Shown one piece after another: positions 16,556 through 25,607 of a stretch of 44,866 nucleotides of DNA. The position numbers were made by a program, and so were the translations under genes. Each line of letters starts with the position of its first letter. Within the stretch, counting starts at the first letter, position 1. Below the pieces are notes generated by a model. The model was given only the letters and a program-made list of their open reading frames with translations. It had not been told where the DNA came from and did no database searches. Origin of the DNA: UBA6902 sp964393845 (lineage in GTDB: Bacteria > Nitrospirota > Thermodesulfovibrionia > UBA6902); NCBI GenBank assembly GCA_964393845.1, contig CAYMUX010000012.1, positions 1 through 44,866 of the forward strand, written 5' to 3'.

Positions 16556-18280
16556 ATGAGCAGCGGAGGGACAAAAATCATACGCGGTAAATTATCGTTG
16601 TTTTTTTCCCGTGGCATAGTAGTTTTAAGCTCGGGTTTATTATTAATAAGTTGTGGTGGAGGCGATTCAGGCGGATCATCAGCTTCCTCGGTCAGCGCTT
16701 CATCCGATTCCCTGGTCCCATGGTTAATTTCCTGGCCGTTCACAAATTCAACTGACTATACATACGATACAAGTAAGATTCAAATCATCGGGGGTATTGC
16801 AAGTTTAATACTGGCTGACCAGATGGATAATGATAATACATCAGCCGGATTTGGCGGAGGCACACATAATATGACGCAGTGGGATACGGATAACAACCTT
16901 GTAAAGCTTCAGGCAGCTCAAACATCGGGAGATTTTACCTCAAGGATAATGGACGCTGGGGCATCAACCTCTTGGACAACCTTGTCATGGACACCGCAGA
17001 TGCCGTATTACAAAGAACTTCCTGGTAATAATGAAATAGAAACCGGTTACCCTGAAGGCAATGCTGATATGAGCGGAAACGTGCTGTTGATTCATATGAA
17101 TGAAATAAGCTGGAACGGCACTGCAGGTGAGGTGGTAGATTCTTCAGGAGGCGGGAATCACGGCACGGCATATAATGGGGCGACTACAACGACTAATGGA
17201 AAATTCAATGGGGCCGGAAATTTTAACGGGGTAAGCGGTTATGTAAAGGTTTTAGATTCAAACAGCCTGGATATCACAGGGCCGATGACTATTACTGCCT
17301 GGATATATCCCAGAAGTACAGGCAGCGCTAATCAGGGGGGGATAGTCAGTAAAAGTGGTGGCGCCTTTTCCGGAGGATATAAATTCAGCATTGACGAAGG
17401 CAATTGTTATACACGATCTTTAATGTTCAATTGGTCATGCAGCGACCCCGATGTCTTGACATATAATCAGTGGCAGCATGTGGCGGTTGTTTATGACGGG
17501 ACCAACGCCTTTTTTTACGTCAATACCGCGCCTGCGGGAACCGACCAGCCGTATCCAAGAGCAGCCAATGCACTTAGCATTGCAATCGGCAGTTGGACGA
17601 GCAGCGGAGCAGTGAAAATATTCGACGGGTATATCGATGAAGTCGCTATCTATAACAGGGCCTTATCGCAACAGGAAATAACAGACAATTATAAGAGAGG
17701 GACCGTGCGGCTGAAATATCAGGTCCGTTCCTGTAATGACAGCGCATGTACCGGGGAAAGTTTCATCGGGCCTGACGGTACAACTTCAACTTATTATTCC
17801 GAGTTAAGTAATTCATCAACAGACCTGCCGTCTTTATTCATAAGCAATGTTCCTGATAACAGGTATTTCCAGTACAAGGTGTACTTTGATACAGACAATG
17901 CCTCTTATTCACCTGAATTAAAAAGTGTTACAGTTGGTCCGCCGCATTATCCGGGAGATAATCCCACAGTGGTAAACAATATAGGGCAGACGTATTCTCT
18001 TCTGAGTAACTTTACTGAAACGTTATATGGAGACAATTCAGGAAGTGTCAAATATCAAATCTCCAACAATGGAGCGCACTGGTACTATCACGATGGCATA
18101 AGCTGGGAGCCGGCCACAGCAGGTTATGAGCATACTAATGCTGCATCGGAAGTTAAAGTAAATATATCGACATTTCACAGGCAGGCGGTGCCGGGGGCAT
18201 TTTATTTTAAGGCTTTTTTACATTCGGATACGTATCAACAAGTTGAATTAGACGAGGTGAAGCTGGACTATACAAATTAA
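16556..18280 (+). CDS. predicted lipoprotein with LamG-like domain
   Basis: The 574-residue exported protein carries a signal peptide ending in LLLISC (cysteine near residue 33), followed by a Gly/Ser-rich linker typical of surface lipoproteins. A concanavalin-like/LamG domain spans about residues 180-380, with FNGVSGYVKV, MTITAWIYPR, WQHVAVVYDG and YIDEVAIYNRALSQQEI. A beta-rich C-terminal region follows and resembles fibronectin-like or discoidin-like repeats. It is probably anchored in the outer membrane and binds sugar or protein. The gene is single, with a 270-bp upstream region that holds no recognised feature. The ligand is unknown. Confidence 0.8.
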   Translation: MSSGGTKIIRGKLSLFFSRGIVVLSSGLLLISCGGGDSGGSSASSVSASSDSLVPWLISWPFTNSTDYTYDTSKIQIIGGIASLILADQMDNDNTSAGFGGGTHNMTQWDTDNNLVKLQAAQTSGDFTSRIMDAGASTSWTTLSWTPQMPYYKELPGNNEIETGYPEGNADMSGNVLLIHMNEISWNGTAGEVVDSSGGGNHGTAYNGATTTTNGKFNGAGNFNGVSGYVKVLDSNSLDITGPMTITAWIYPRSTGSANQGGIVSKSGGAFSGGYKFSIDEGNCYTRSLMFNWSCSDPDVLTYNQWQHVAVVYDGTNAFFYVNTAPAGTDQPYPRAANALSIAIGSWTSSGAVKIFDGYIDEVAIYNRALSQQEITDNYKRGTVRLKYQVRSCNDSACTGESFIGPDGTTSTYYSELSNSSTDLPSLFISNVPDNRYFQYKVYFDTDNASYSPELKSVTVGPPHYPGDNPTVVNNIGQTYSLLSNFTETLYGDNSGSVKYQISNNGAHWYYHDGISWEPATAGYEHTNAASEVKVNISTFHRQAVPGAFYFKAFLHSDTYQQVELDEVKLDYTN

Positions 18281-18339
18281 TCTGAGTAAAACGGCTTGAA
18301 ACTTATCTTATTTTATGAATTAAATAGGCTATTGAATAT

Positions 18340-18373
18340 ATCTCAAGGAATCCCGAAGAGGACTCCTTGAGAT
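18340..18373. terminator. hairpin between convergent lipoprotein and HU genes
   Basis: ATCTCAAGGA and TCCTTGAGAT pair perfectly over 10 bp, with further pairing inside, in the 105-bp gap between two convergent genes. It can terminate transcription from both sides, although the T tract is weak. Confidence 0.6.
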
Positions 18374-18385
18374 TAGATTAGAATA

Positions 18386-18658
18386 TTACTTTATTGCTTG
18401 CTTGAGGGCCTTTCCAGCGGAAAATTTCGGAGTCTTGGAAGCGGCAATTTTTATGGCTTCACCTGTTCTGGGGTTGCGGCCTTTTCTTGCTTTTCTTTTT
18501 GCAACGGAAAAAGTTCCGAAGCCGACAAGAGTGACCTTCTTCCCCTTCTTAAGTGATTTAGCAATTGTACCGGTAAAAGAATCAACGGCTTTTGCAGCAG
18601 CTGCTTTTGATATTTCCGCTCCGGCTGCTACTGCATCAACAAGTTCTGCTTTGGTCAT
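18386..18658 (-). CDS. hup: HU-family DNA-binding protein
   Basis: The 90-residue nucleoid protein shows the whole HU/IHF fold: MTKAELVDAVAAGAEISKAA helices, GFGTFSV strand, and the GRNPRTGEAIKIAASKTPKF arm whose proline intercalates in DNA. AAAGGAGAGAATCT precedes the ATG. It is monocistronic. It is an HU homodimer candidate rather than an IHF subunit by length and arm sequence. Confidence 0.95.
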   Translation of the reverse strand: MTKAELVDAVAAGAEISKAAAAKAVDSFTGTIAKSLKKGKKVTLVGFGTFSVAKRKARKGRNPRTGEAIKIAASKTPKFSAGKALKQAIK

Positions 18659-18948
18659 AGATTCTCTCCTTTCTTTTTAGAAAATTAGTATGTTTGAAAA
18701 CATCAATGATGAAAGATACCAGCAGGCATGCGCCTTTGTCAATACTTTTGTGCAATTTATCCAAAATTAAATTTCGCAAAAATTTTGCTGACGACTACAA
18801 AGAAAATCATGGAATATTTTACTTATCATCTGCTTCGGACTTGTCTTATTTCCGTGAACTAATTTGCGAAGCATGATTCCTGTTTTCAGGTTTGTTACCA
18901 TCCATGCTTACGGATATTCGGTAAGTTGAGTGGCAATAATTGTTCGGA

Positions 18949-19791
18949 TTAGTACTTTAGTTGTTCAATATAGTTCAAAGCTTCTCTTTTTCGCTCTATA
19001 TTGTTATCTTTTTCGACTACAACTTCGAAGTGTTTCAATGCCTTGGCCTTCTTGCCGGTTTTGAGGTAGGCCTTTCCCAGTTCCCAATGGGCATCTACAT
19101 AATCAGGCAGAATGCCTATCGCTTTTTTAAACTCTTCAATGGCTGCCTCCTCATTATTAGTTTTAATATAGATTAGTCCGAGGATGTAAATTGCGTTGGG
19201 GGAAATAGGAATTCTTAAAAGGGCATCCTTGATGGCATTCTCTGCGTTTACATAATCACCTTTTTTATAATAGGCATAACTCAAATTTGTATAAGCCCAT
19301 GCGGGTGTGAGGTATACTGAATTGTCCAATGCGGCCTTAAAGTGTTTAATTGCCTCATCCCAATTTCCCATTTCTGTATAAATTACTCCAAGGTTATTCG
19401 TTGCTTCTGCGTAATTCGGATATATAGATAGAGCGCGCTTATAATAAGATATAGCTTCAGGAAACTTTTTAAATATGCTGCTTATGTATCCCAGATTATA
19501 AAGAGCCTCCTTATCATTGGGATTTAAGGCAAGGGCTTTCTGGAATTCAATGAATGCTTCATTGATCTGCCCGTTGTCCAAATAAGAGTATCCTATTTTG
19601 GTGAGGGTCTCAGCCTTTTTTATATTTTCCGAGTTTGGAACAGAGGCGCATGAGATTATAAGTAGAACAGAGATGAGTGAGCAAACGACAAAGACCGATG
19701 TCAGCATAATGCGTGATAAAGAATTGCCGGAGTCAGCATAATCCGTGGTCCGGTTCTCACTATGTGTATTTGCCGAAAAATATTTTATCAA
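18949..19791 (-). CDS. TPR-repeat lipoprotein, PilF/PilW-like
   Basis: The 280-residue protein has a late signal segment with a lipobox LIISCAS (cysteine near residue 49), then about six tetratricopeptide repeats (AEATNNLGVIYTEMGNWDEA is one). It resembles the pilus-biogenesis lipoprotein PilF/PilW and similar TPR lipoproteins that assemble outer membrane machinery. I take the TTG at 19791 as the start, because CAGGAGGCTATTAT lies just before it; an ATG at 19707 directly at the signal peptide is the alternative. A role with the pilus genes at 31-38 kb is possible but not shown. Confidence 0.8.
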   Translation of the reverse strand: MIKYFSANTHSENRTTDYADSGNSLSRIMLTSVFVVCSLISVLLIISCASVPNSENIKKAETLTKIGYSYLDNGQINEAFIEFQKALALNPNDKEALYNLGYISSIFKKFPEAISYYKRALSIYPNYAEATNNLGVIYTEMGNWDEAIKHFKAALDNSVYLTPAWAYTNLSYAYYKKGDYVNAENAIKDALLRIPISPNAIYILGLIYIKTNNEEAAIEEFKKAIGILPDYVDAHWELGKAYLKTGKKAKALKHFEVVVEKDNNIERKREALNYIEQLKY

Positions 19792-19898
19792 ATAATAGCC
19801 TCCTGATAGGCTAACTTACCAGAAAAGCTTGAGAGAATTCAACTAATTTTAATTAAAGTTTAAGATAACTGCTTTTATCGGCAAATCGAGTGAGGAAC

Positions 19899-20564
19899 TT
19901 ACCTGTGCTTTTCAACCCCGACCTTTTTGCAAAACCTTTCAATACCGCATTTGCTGCAAATAGGAGATATTGGTTTGCATATGTTCTGGCCGAAGGCGAC
20001 AAGAAGCCCGTTTATATCAAGCCAGTATTTTGGCGGCAGTATTGTTCTCAGTGCAAATTCTGTCTGCTCCGGAGTCTTTGTTTTAACATACCCCCATCTG
20101 TTTGTTATCCTATGGACGTGCGTATCAACGCATATCCCCGCTTTTTTGTAGCCGAGAGTGAGGACCAGGTTTGCGGTCTTCCGTCCTACACCTTTAAGTT
20201 TAAGCAACTCATCCAGATCATCGGGGACCTTTGAATCGTAATTATTTATAATTACCCTGCATAGTTCCTTGATTCTGCCTGCCTTAACCTTATAAAAACC
20301 GACCGGATAAATTGCCTTTTCAATTTTTTTAACAGTCAGCTTTGATAATGATTCGATATCAGTGGCCAGTTTAAAGAGTCTCTCTGAAGCTTCACCTGTG
20401 GTTTTGTCCTTGGTCCGAAGACTTAAAATGCAAGATATAAGCACTTTGAAAGGGTCTCTGTTTTTTTGATCCTGATTAACCATATTCTCAAGCCATGGTA
20501 CATCAAGACTTTTTACTTGGTGTTTTAATGTTATCAATGCGTTATGTATATCGCCGGTATTCAT
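19899..20564 (-). CDS. nth: endonuclease III
   Basis: The 221-residue base-excision repair glycosylase/AP lyase removes oxidised pyrimidines. The helix-hairpin-helix LKGVGRKTANLVL carries the catalytic lysine, and the VDTHVHR segment the catalytic aspartate. The four cysteines of the [4Fe-4S] cluster are spaced C-x6-C-x2-C-x5-C near the end, as in the family. Length is typical. It lies 42 bp after the DUF72 gene on the same strand and may be co-transcribed. Confidence 0.95.
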   Translation of the reverse strand: MNTGDIHNALITLKHQVKSLDVPWLENMVNQDQKNRDPFKVLISCILSLRTKDKTTGEASERLFKLATDIESLSKLTVKKIEKAIYPVGFYKVKAGRIKELCRVIINNYDSKVPDDLDELLKLKGVGRKTANLVLTLGYKKAGICVDTHVHRITNRWGYVKTKTPEQTEFALRTILPPKYWLDINGLLVAFGQNICKPISPICSKCGIERFCKKVGVEKHR

Positions 20565-20606
20565 TCGACACTTAATCAGAAAAAAAGGCTTGAATAAATG
20601 ATGTCA

Positions 20607-21575
20607 CTACTTTTTCTTTGGTAGTTTTTTAGCAGTCTTTAGTGCGGTCTTTTCAGGTTTTTTTAATGTAGATTTTTTAACGGGTTTCCCGGTTGTCTTG
20701 GAAGCTGTTTTCTTTACCGCTTTTGCAGCAGTTTTTGGTGCGGAAACTTTTTTCTTTGCAGCAAACTTTTCTTTCTCTGTCTTTTGCTTTACAGCCCTTG
20801 TCTTCACGGGTTTAGGCTCTGACGACATGGTTAGTGATTTTGGAATGGTCCTCTCAAGAATTGCTATGAGTTCGAGTGCATTTTTGGGTGCATATGCAAA
20901 GGAGTCATTGTTAAAATAATAATATACGTCCTTCCCCAGCTTCATATACTCTTTTATTTTTTTTGCGTCTTCTGTTAGTTGATCAGTAGAATAATTGGTT
21001 GCATAATTTCCATCCTCGCCGTGCCTTCGTATATAAACAAAGTCTGCAGTTACCGGTAATTCATTAATAAATTCAGGCCAGTCAGCCATGCAGACGGCTA
21101 TATTAGCAGAAGAAAGCAGATTATATACCTTTTTAATAAGCCAGCTTTTATGCCTGAACTCAAAAACATGACGTACAGGATATTGCTTAAGATTTTCCAC
21201 AAAATCTTCAAGATTTTTCATGTTGAGTTTTAAATTCGGCGGCAACTGCCAGAGAATAACGTCCAGTTTTTCCAGAAGAGGGGCAGTGGCATTAAAAAAA
21301 GTTGAAAGCGGGAGTTCAACATCTTTAAGTTTCTTTACATGTGATATGAAACGACTGCCTTTAAGACAGAATGAGAAATCAGGAGGGGTTTCTTTATACC
21401 ATCTTTCAAATGCCTCTTTTTTCAGCAGCCTGTAGAAAGTAACATTCAATTCAACCGTCTTAAACTTTGTCATGTAAAATGACAACCATCTCATATGAGG
21501 AAGCTCCTCAGGATAAAAGGGGCCTCTCCATGAATCATACAAGAATCCGCTGCATCCTATCTTATATCTAGGCAT
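20607..21575 (-). CDS. DUF72 protein with lysine/alanine-rich tail
   Basis: The first 245 or so residues form a DUF72 TIM-barrel-like domain (YKIGCSGFLYDSWRGPFYPE start; VFEFRHKSW; ADWPEF; VYIRRHGEDGNY), a family of unknown biochemical function. About 75 residues follow that are nearly all Lys, Ala, Thr, Pro and Ser, as in KTAAKAVKKTASKTTGKPVK. This looks like the C-terminal tail of histone H1 or of H1-like nucleoid proteins. DUF72 proteins are usually about 240-280 residues, so the tail is an addition. It may bind nucleic acid. No clear ribosome binding site was seen. The gene sits upstream of nth. Confidence 0.8.
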   Translation of the reverse strand: MPRYKIGCSGFLYDSWRGPFYPEELPHMRWLSFYMTKFKTVELNVTFYRLLKKEAFERWYKETPPDFSFCLKGSRFISHVKKLKDVELPLSTFFNATAPLLEKLDVILWQLPPNLKLNMKNLEDFVENLKQYPVRHVFEFRHKSWLIKKVYNLLSSANIAVCMADWPEFINELPVTADFVYIRRHGEDGNYATNYSTDQLTEDAKKIKEYMKLGKDVYYYFNNDSFAYAPKNALELIAILERTIPKSLTMSSEPKPVKTRAVKQKTEKEKFAAKKKVSAPKTAAKAVKKTASKTTGKPVKKSTLKKPEKTALKTAKKLPKKK

Positions 21576-21646
21576 TTGCTAAGTATACACTGAAATATTA
21601 AAAAATTAAACCCAAAATTCTATCCCTTAAAAAATATGGTACAATT

Positions 21647-22738
21647 TTATTCAATTATCCCTCCACCTATGACAAAATCTCTGTTGTAAAATACCGCGCT
21701 CTGCCCGGAAGCAGGCGCCCATTGAGGGTCGTCAAACTCGATTAATACCCTGTTATCTCTTTGGGGATGTATTGTTGAGGGTTTTTCTTTCATCGTAGAA
21801 CGTATTTTAACATGAGCCCTCATGGGGGCCGAAATAGAATCTATGTATATCCAGTTTAAGTCCTTGACTTTAAGATTTTTCCCCATTGCATCATCCCTTG
21901 AGCCGACTTTTATTGTGTTGTTTTTATGATTAATATCGACTACATAAAAAGGCTTTAATGATGATATGCCCAGGCCTCTTCTCTGTCCTATGGTGTAAAA
22001 AGCAATCCCTTTATGCTCCCCGAGCACTTTTCCGCTTGTGTCTAAGATCATACCTGGCTGAAGAGCCTCAGGCGAGAATTCCTTTATAAAATCAGCATAG
22101 CTATCATCGCCGACAAAACAGATTTCCTGACTTTCAGCCCTTAATGCATTGGTAAGTCCAATATCTTTGGCAATTTGCCGGGTCTCTTCTTTTTTCATTT
22201 CGCCCAGAGGGAAGAGGGTCTTTACAAGCTCCTCCTGCTTCATGACATATAAAACGTAAGATTGGTCTTTTACTGGGTCAATACCCTTGAGTAACAAGTT
22301 GCGAGTAGGGGCGAGTCGGCGACTCGCCCCTACAGGTCCGTGTTCCGGTTTCTCTATTCTTGCATAATGCCCTGTTGAGATAAAATCGGCATCCAGTTCT
22401 CCGGCTTTCTTGAGGAGGAAATCAAATTTAATATATTTATTGCACAAGATACAGGGATTTGGCGTAACCCCTTTGATATAGGATTCACAAAATGCTTCAA
22501 TCACATGACTATAGAAAGCATCACGTACATCTACAGTGTAGTGCTCTATACCGAGCTTATTTGCAACAGATTTAGCAAGCTCTATAGTTTCAAGAGAACA
22601 ACAAGCACTGGAAGAGCTCAAGTCCCTCCGGTCCCAGAGTTCAAAACTAAGACCAATTACATCGAGTCCTTGTTTCTTCAACAAGTACGCGGCAACAGAG
22701 GAATCAACCCCGCCGCTCATGGCGACTATAACTTTCAT
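21647..22738 (-). CDS. mnmA: tRNA-specific 2-thiouridylase MnmA
   Basis: The 363-residue enzyme makes the 2-thio group of s2U34 in tRNAs for Lys, Glu and Gln. The PP-loop AMSGGVDSSVAA binds ATP, the catalytic cysteines lie in NPCILCNKYIKF and in SQEICFVGDDSY, and GIDPVKDQSYVL is the usual active-site segment. A peptide of about 15 residues (around GPVGASRRLAPTRN, residues 135-148) is an addition coded by a palindromic repeat. It lies in a loop that varies in the family, so the enzyme probably still works. The start has no clear ribosome binding site. Confidence 0.93.
   Translation of the reverse strand: MKVIVAMSGGVDSSVAAYLLKKQGLDVIGLSFELWDRRDLSSSSACCSLETIELAKSVANKLGIEHYTVDVRDAFYSHVIEAFCESYIKGVTPNPCILCNKYIKFDFLLKKAGELDADFISTGHYARIEKPEHGPVGASRRLAPTRNLLLKGIDPVKDQSYVLYVMKQEELVKTLFPLGEMKKEETRQIAKDIGLTNALRAESQEICFVGDDSYADFIKEFSPEALQPGMILDTSGKVLGEHKGIAFYTIGQRRGLGISSLKPFYVVDINHKNNTIKVGSRDDAMGKNLKVKDLNWIYIDSISAPMRAHVKIRSTMKEKPSTIHPQRDNRVLIEFDDPQWAPASGQSAVFYNRDFVIGGGIIE
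22305..22333. repeat. 29-bp palindromic repeat inside mnmA
   Basis: GTAGGGGCGAGTC and GACTCGCCCCTAC form a perfect 13-bp inverted repeat around a 3-base centre. It lies within the mnmA reading frame without breaking it (residues 136-145). I recall GTAGGGGCGA palindromes as frequent dispersed repeats in bacterial genomes, usually between genes. Confidence 0.85.
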
Positions 22739-22879
22739 AACAGATTTATTCTATCACAGCCGCTATTCTTATAAGGTTTTTGCAAATGTCCTCAAGTCTG
22801 TCTATAATTCTTGCAGGCACATAAAATTTATGAAGATTAAATATAATAGATGAGATATTTCTAATTCCTGCTTCTTAAA

Positions 22880-23536
22880 ATGACTAAAAAGAAAAGAGAC
22901 AGATCCGGTTTTTACGAAATCAAGAGACTCTCGTTCCCTATAGATGAGAGAAATCATTCATGGCTTAAGTTGTTACTGGACGGTTATCATATTGTCGATA
23001 AAGGGGTTGCCAAGTCAATTGAAAGAGAAAAAAAGAAAGGCAGAAAACCGGCCTGTACTAAAGGGTGTTCGCACTGCTGCAGCACTCATCAAGATATTCC
23101 CGTTTATCCTCTGGAAATTGTGGGCATCTCATGGTATGTAACTGAAAAAATGGCTGGTGATCTTAGGGGCGTTCTTAAGAAGCAGCTCTTCAGTTTTAAT
23201 AAAAATGACTCCTGCCCCTTTCTCATAGTAGGCGCCTGCTCAATACATCCAATGCGGCCAATGGCATGCAGGCAGTTTAACGTCTTCGGCAAACCTTGCG
23301 AAGAAGGGGAAGACGCCTATTATACAAGACGTGAAGATGTGCTGGACCCGGTTAAGAAGCATGTTGATCAGGCTTTTTTCATAATGCTGCCTTTTTACGG
23401 AGTAGAAAAAGAGCCGGAACGGATTAAGATTATTGAGACCGGGGCATTTCACAAAATGGTCAAAGAACTTCAAGCCTTCAACTGGAAGGAGCTTGCCGGG
23501 AAGATGGAGAGACGGGACAGAATAACGGAAGAGTAG
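22880..23536 (+). CDS. YkgJ-family cysteine cluster protein
   Basis: The 218-residue protein has a CTKGCSHCC cluster near residue 58 and further conserved cysteines in CPFLIVGACSIHPMRPMACRQF. This eight-cysteine pattern defines the YkgJ/CxxCxxCC family, thought to bind zinc or an iron-sulfur cluster, with no settled function. It precedes selA by 63 bp on the same strand and may share its transcript. No link to selenium metabolism is known to me. Confidence 0.85.
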   Translation: MTKKKRDRSGFYEIKRLSFPIDERNHSWLKLLLDGYHIVDKGVAKSIEREKKKGRKPACTKGCSHCCSTHQDIPVYPLEIVGISWYVTEKMAGDLRGVLKKQLFSFNKNDSCPFLIVGACSIHPMRPMACRQFNVFGKPCEEGEDAYYTRREDVLDPVKKHVDQAFFIMLPFYGVEKEPERIKIIETGAFHKMVKELQAFNWKELAGKMERRDRITEE

Positions 23537-23599
23537 AAGAACAGAAGTTCTATTGCAGTATTTTTGACATTTAATATTTTAATTGTATATAAATAACAC

Positions 23600-24994
23600 A
23601 TGACAATTCAGCAAAAGCTCTCTCAATTGCCTCAGGTTGATGAATGTTTAAAGAGTCCTTATGGCGGGAAATGGCTTGAGGCACATTACAGATCTATTGT
23701 CATCCGTTCAATTAGAGAGGTAATTGATTCGAAGCGCAAAGAGATACTTGCCGGCGCAGACCCTGAAATAACCATTGATGCTATTGCAGGGGAAATTGAA
23801 AAGGCAATCAAAAAACATTCTGCATATAAGCTGCGTCCCCTTATAAATGCGTCAGGCGTAATTATCCATACTAATCTTGGCAGGGCGATTCTCTCCGACA
23901 GGGCCATCGAAAATGTCGTGGCTAATGCCGGAGGCTATTCCAATCTCGAATATGAAATTGCCAAAGGCAAAAGAGGCAAGAGATATTCACATATAAAGGA
24001 TATTATTAAAGAATTAACCGGCGCGGAAGATGCAATTGTCGTGAATAATAATGCAGCAGCCGTGCTCATCTGTCTTGATACATTTGCAAAGGGGAAAGAA
24101 GTTATTGTGTCACGCGGGGAGCTTGTTGAAATAGGCGGTTCTTTCAGGATTCCCGCAGTTATGCAGGCCAGCGGCGCAATCCTAAGAGAGGTGGGCACGA
24201 CAAACAAGACACATCTGTCTGACTATGAAAATGCTGTGTGCGGCAACACGGGATTGTTTCTGAAGGTCCATCAGAGCAACTATAAGGTGATCGGCTTTAC
24301 CGAGGAAGTTCCGATAGAAAAACTTGTGAAGCTGGGGAATGAGTATAATATCCCGGTCGTGGATGACCTTGGAAGCGGCTGTTTGATAAGCCTTGAGAGA
24401 TTCGGGATATATGGTGAACCGACTGTTCAGCAAGTCATCAAGTCAGGAGCCGATCTTGTAACCTTCAGCGGTGATAAGCTTCTCGGCGGCCCGCAGGCAG
24501 GCATAATTGTCGGTAAGGAAAAACTGATACAGAAGATCGAAAAGAACCCCATGCTCAGGGCATTGAGAATTGATAAAATGACCTTTGCCGCGCTTGAAGC
24601 AACCTTTATGCAGTATCTTGATGAAGAGAAGGCAATACTGGATATTCCAGTATTGAGGATGTTGACCCAGTCAGAAGAAGAAATTAAAAAAAGGGCGAGA
24701 AAGATAATGACCGCATTAAAGAAATCAATTACCGGTCAGGCAGATGTGAACATTGTGCCGGACCACTCACGTGCAGGAGGAGGTTCCCTGCCTGAAACCG
24801 ATTTCCCGACATATGCGGTATCAGTTAAACCCCTGAATATTTCCGTCAATGCACTTGAAAGGAAGTTGAGACTGGGGGATACCCCGGTAATCGCAAGGAT
24901 TCAGGGAGACATGCTGCTTATTGATGCCCGGACGGTGCAGGATAAGGAAGTGAAGACGTTGGTACACTGCATTATTGCTGCCATAATCAATTAA
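23600..24994 (+). CDS. selA: L-seryl-tRNA(Sec) selenium transferase
   Basis: The 464-residue PLP enzyme converts seryl-tRNA(Sec) to selenocysteyl-tRNA(Sec) using selenophosphate. It has the N-terminal domain of full-length SelA (LPQVDECLKSPYGGKWL), the NASGVIIHTNLGRA motif and the PLP lysine K293 in FSGDKLLGGPQAG. Length is that of bacterial SelA decamers. selB and tRNA-Sec lie downstream on the same strand but 3.6 kb away, separated by accessory DNA, although selA and selB are usually neighbours. Its substrate-making enzyme SelD is not in the window. Confidence 0.96.
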   Translation: MTIQQKLSQLPQVDECLKSPYGGKWLEAHYRSIVIRSIREVIDSKRKEILAGADPEITIDAIAGEIEKAIKKHSAYKLRPLINASGVIIHTNLGRAILSDRAIENVVANAGGYSNLEYEIAKGKRGKRYSHIKDIIKELTGAEDAIVVNNNAAAVLICLDTFAKGKEVIVSRGELVEIGGSFRIPAVMQASGAILREVGTTNKTHLSDYENAVCGNTGLFLKVHQSNYKVIGFTEEVPIEKLVKLGNEYNIPVVDDLGSGCLISLERFGIYGEPTVQQVIKSGADLVTFSGDKLLGGPQAGIIVGKEKLIQKIEKNPMLRALRIDKMTFAALEATFMQYLDEEKAILDIPVLRMLTQSEEEIKKRARKIMTALKKSITGQADVNIVPDHSRAGGGSLPETDFPTYAVSVKPLNISVNALERKLRLGDTPVIARIQGDMLLIDARTVQDKEVKTLVHCIIAAIIN

Positions 24995-25607
24995 AAAACA
25001 CGAAGAAGAATCTCAGTGCGCAGACCTTAAATAGTGTCTGTCCATGAATTGCAACTTTTCAATTTCGTCATTCCCGAAGTCTGTAATCGGGCATCCAGAA
25101 CTTATTAAGAAAACTGGATTCCCGCTCAACAGACTGCGGGAATGACGGTTGCCATACGCTCATGAACAATGGAGTCCTTTGCAAAAAGTGCAATCTCCCT
25201 TTTGAAAATAATCTCAATAAGGGTGCATTACTTTTGGAGGCGGTAACGGTAAGATTTGAAATGAGGTTGTGACTTTGATAATGAAGCGAGGATGATAAAA
25301 CAGGCTGACTTTTAAGAGTCTCAATGAAAAAATGGGTGGGTAGACCGACTTTAAATCTTACAGGGAGAAAGAAAGATATTTTTCTATAGATATTTTCTCT
25401 TTGAGGATTGCCGCTAAATAGTTTCAGAATTTTTTCACACCCGGACTTATCGATACTTCGCATGTATCATGAATATTATTTTTAGTCAGAGCAAAAGATA
25501 AATTCCTGAAGTCAATTATTGACAGACCACTTAAATAATAGTAGATTACAATTGTTAAAAAATAGTAATTAGAATTTTACGAAAAGAAAGATGAAAAGAG
25601 GATAGGC
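24995..25607. other. gene-poor start of the insert after selA
   Basis: Apart from the inverted repeat at 25066-25147, this stretch has no recognisable gene. A long minus-strand frame (25068-25463) has no ribosome binding site or recognised domain and partly consists of the repeat. It ends before the broken zinc-ribbon gene. Confidence 0.5.
25066..25147. repeat. CGTCATTCCCG-type inverted repeat
   Basis: CGTCATTCCCG at the left end and CGGGAATGACG at the right end are perfect inverted copies, and internal GGGCATCCAG and CTGGATTCCC words add a second layer of imperfect symmetry. Repeats of this CGTCATTCCCG...CGGGAATGACG form are common dispersed elements in bacteria. It lies 72 bp past selA. 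Confidence 0.75.

Noticed and set aside
18694..18876. 60-residue frame upstream of HU
   Set aside because: No ribosome binding site and no recognised motif; it occupies the HU promoter region.
25068..25463. 131-residue minus-strand frame after selA
   Set aside because: Part of it is the CGTCATTCCCG repeat, and no domain or ribosome binding site supports it.
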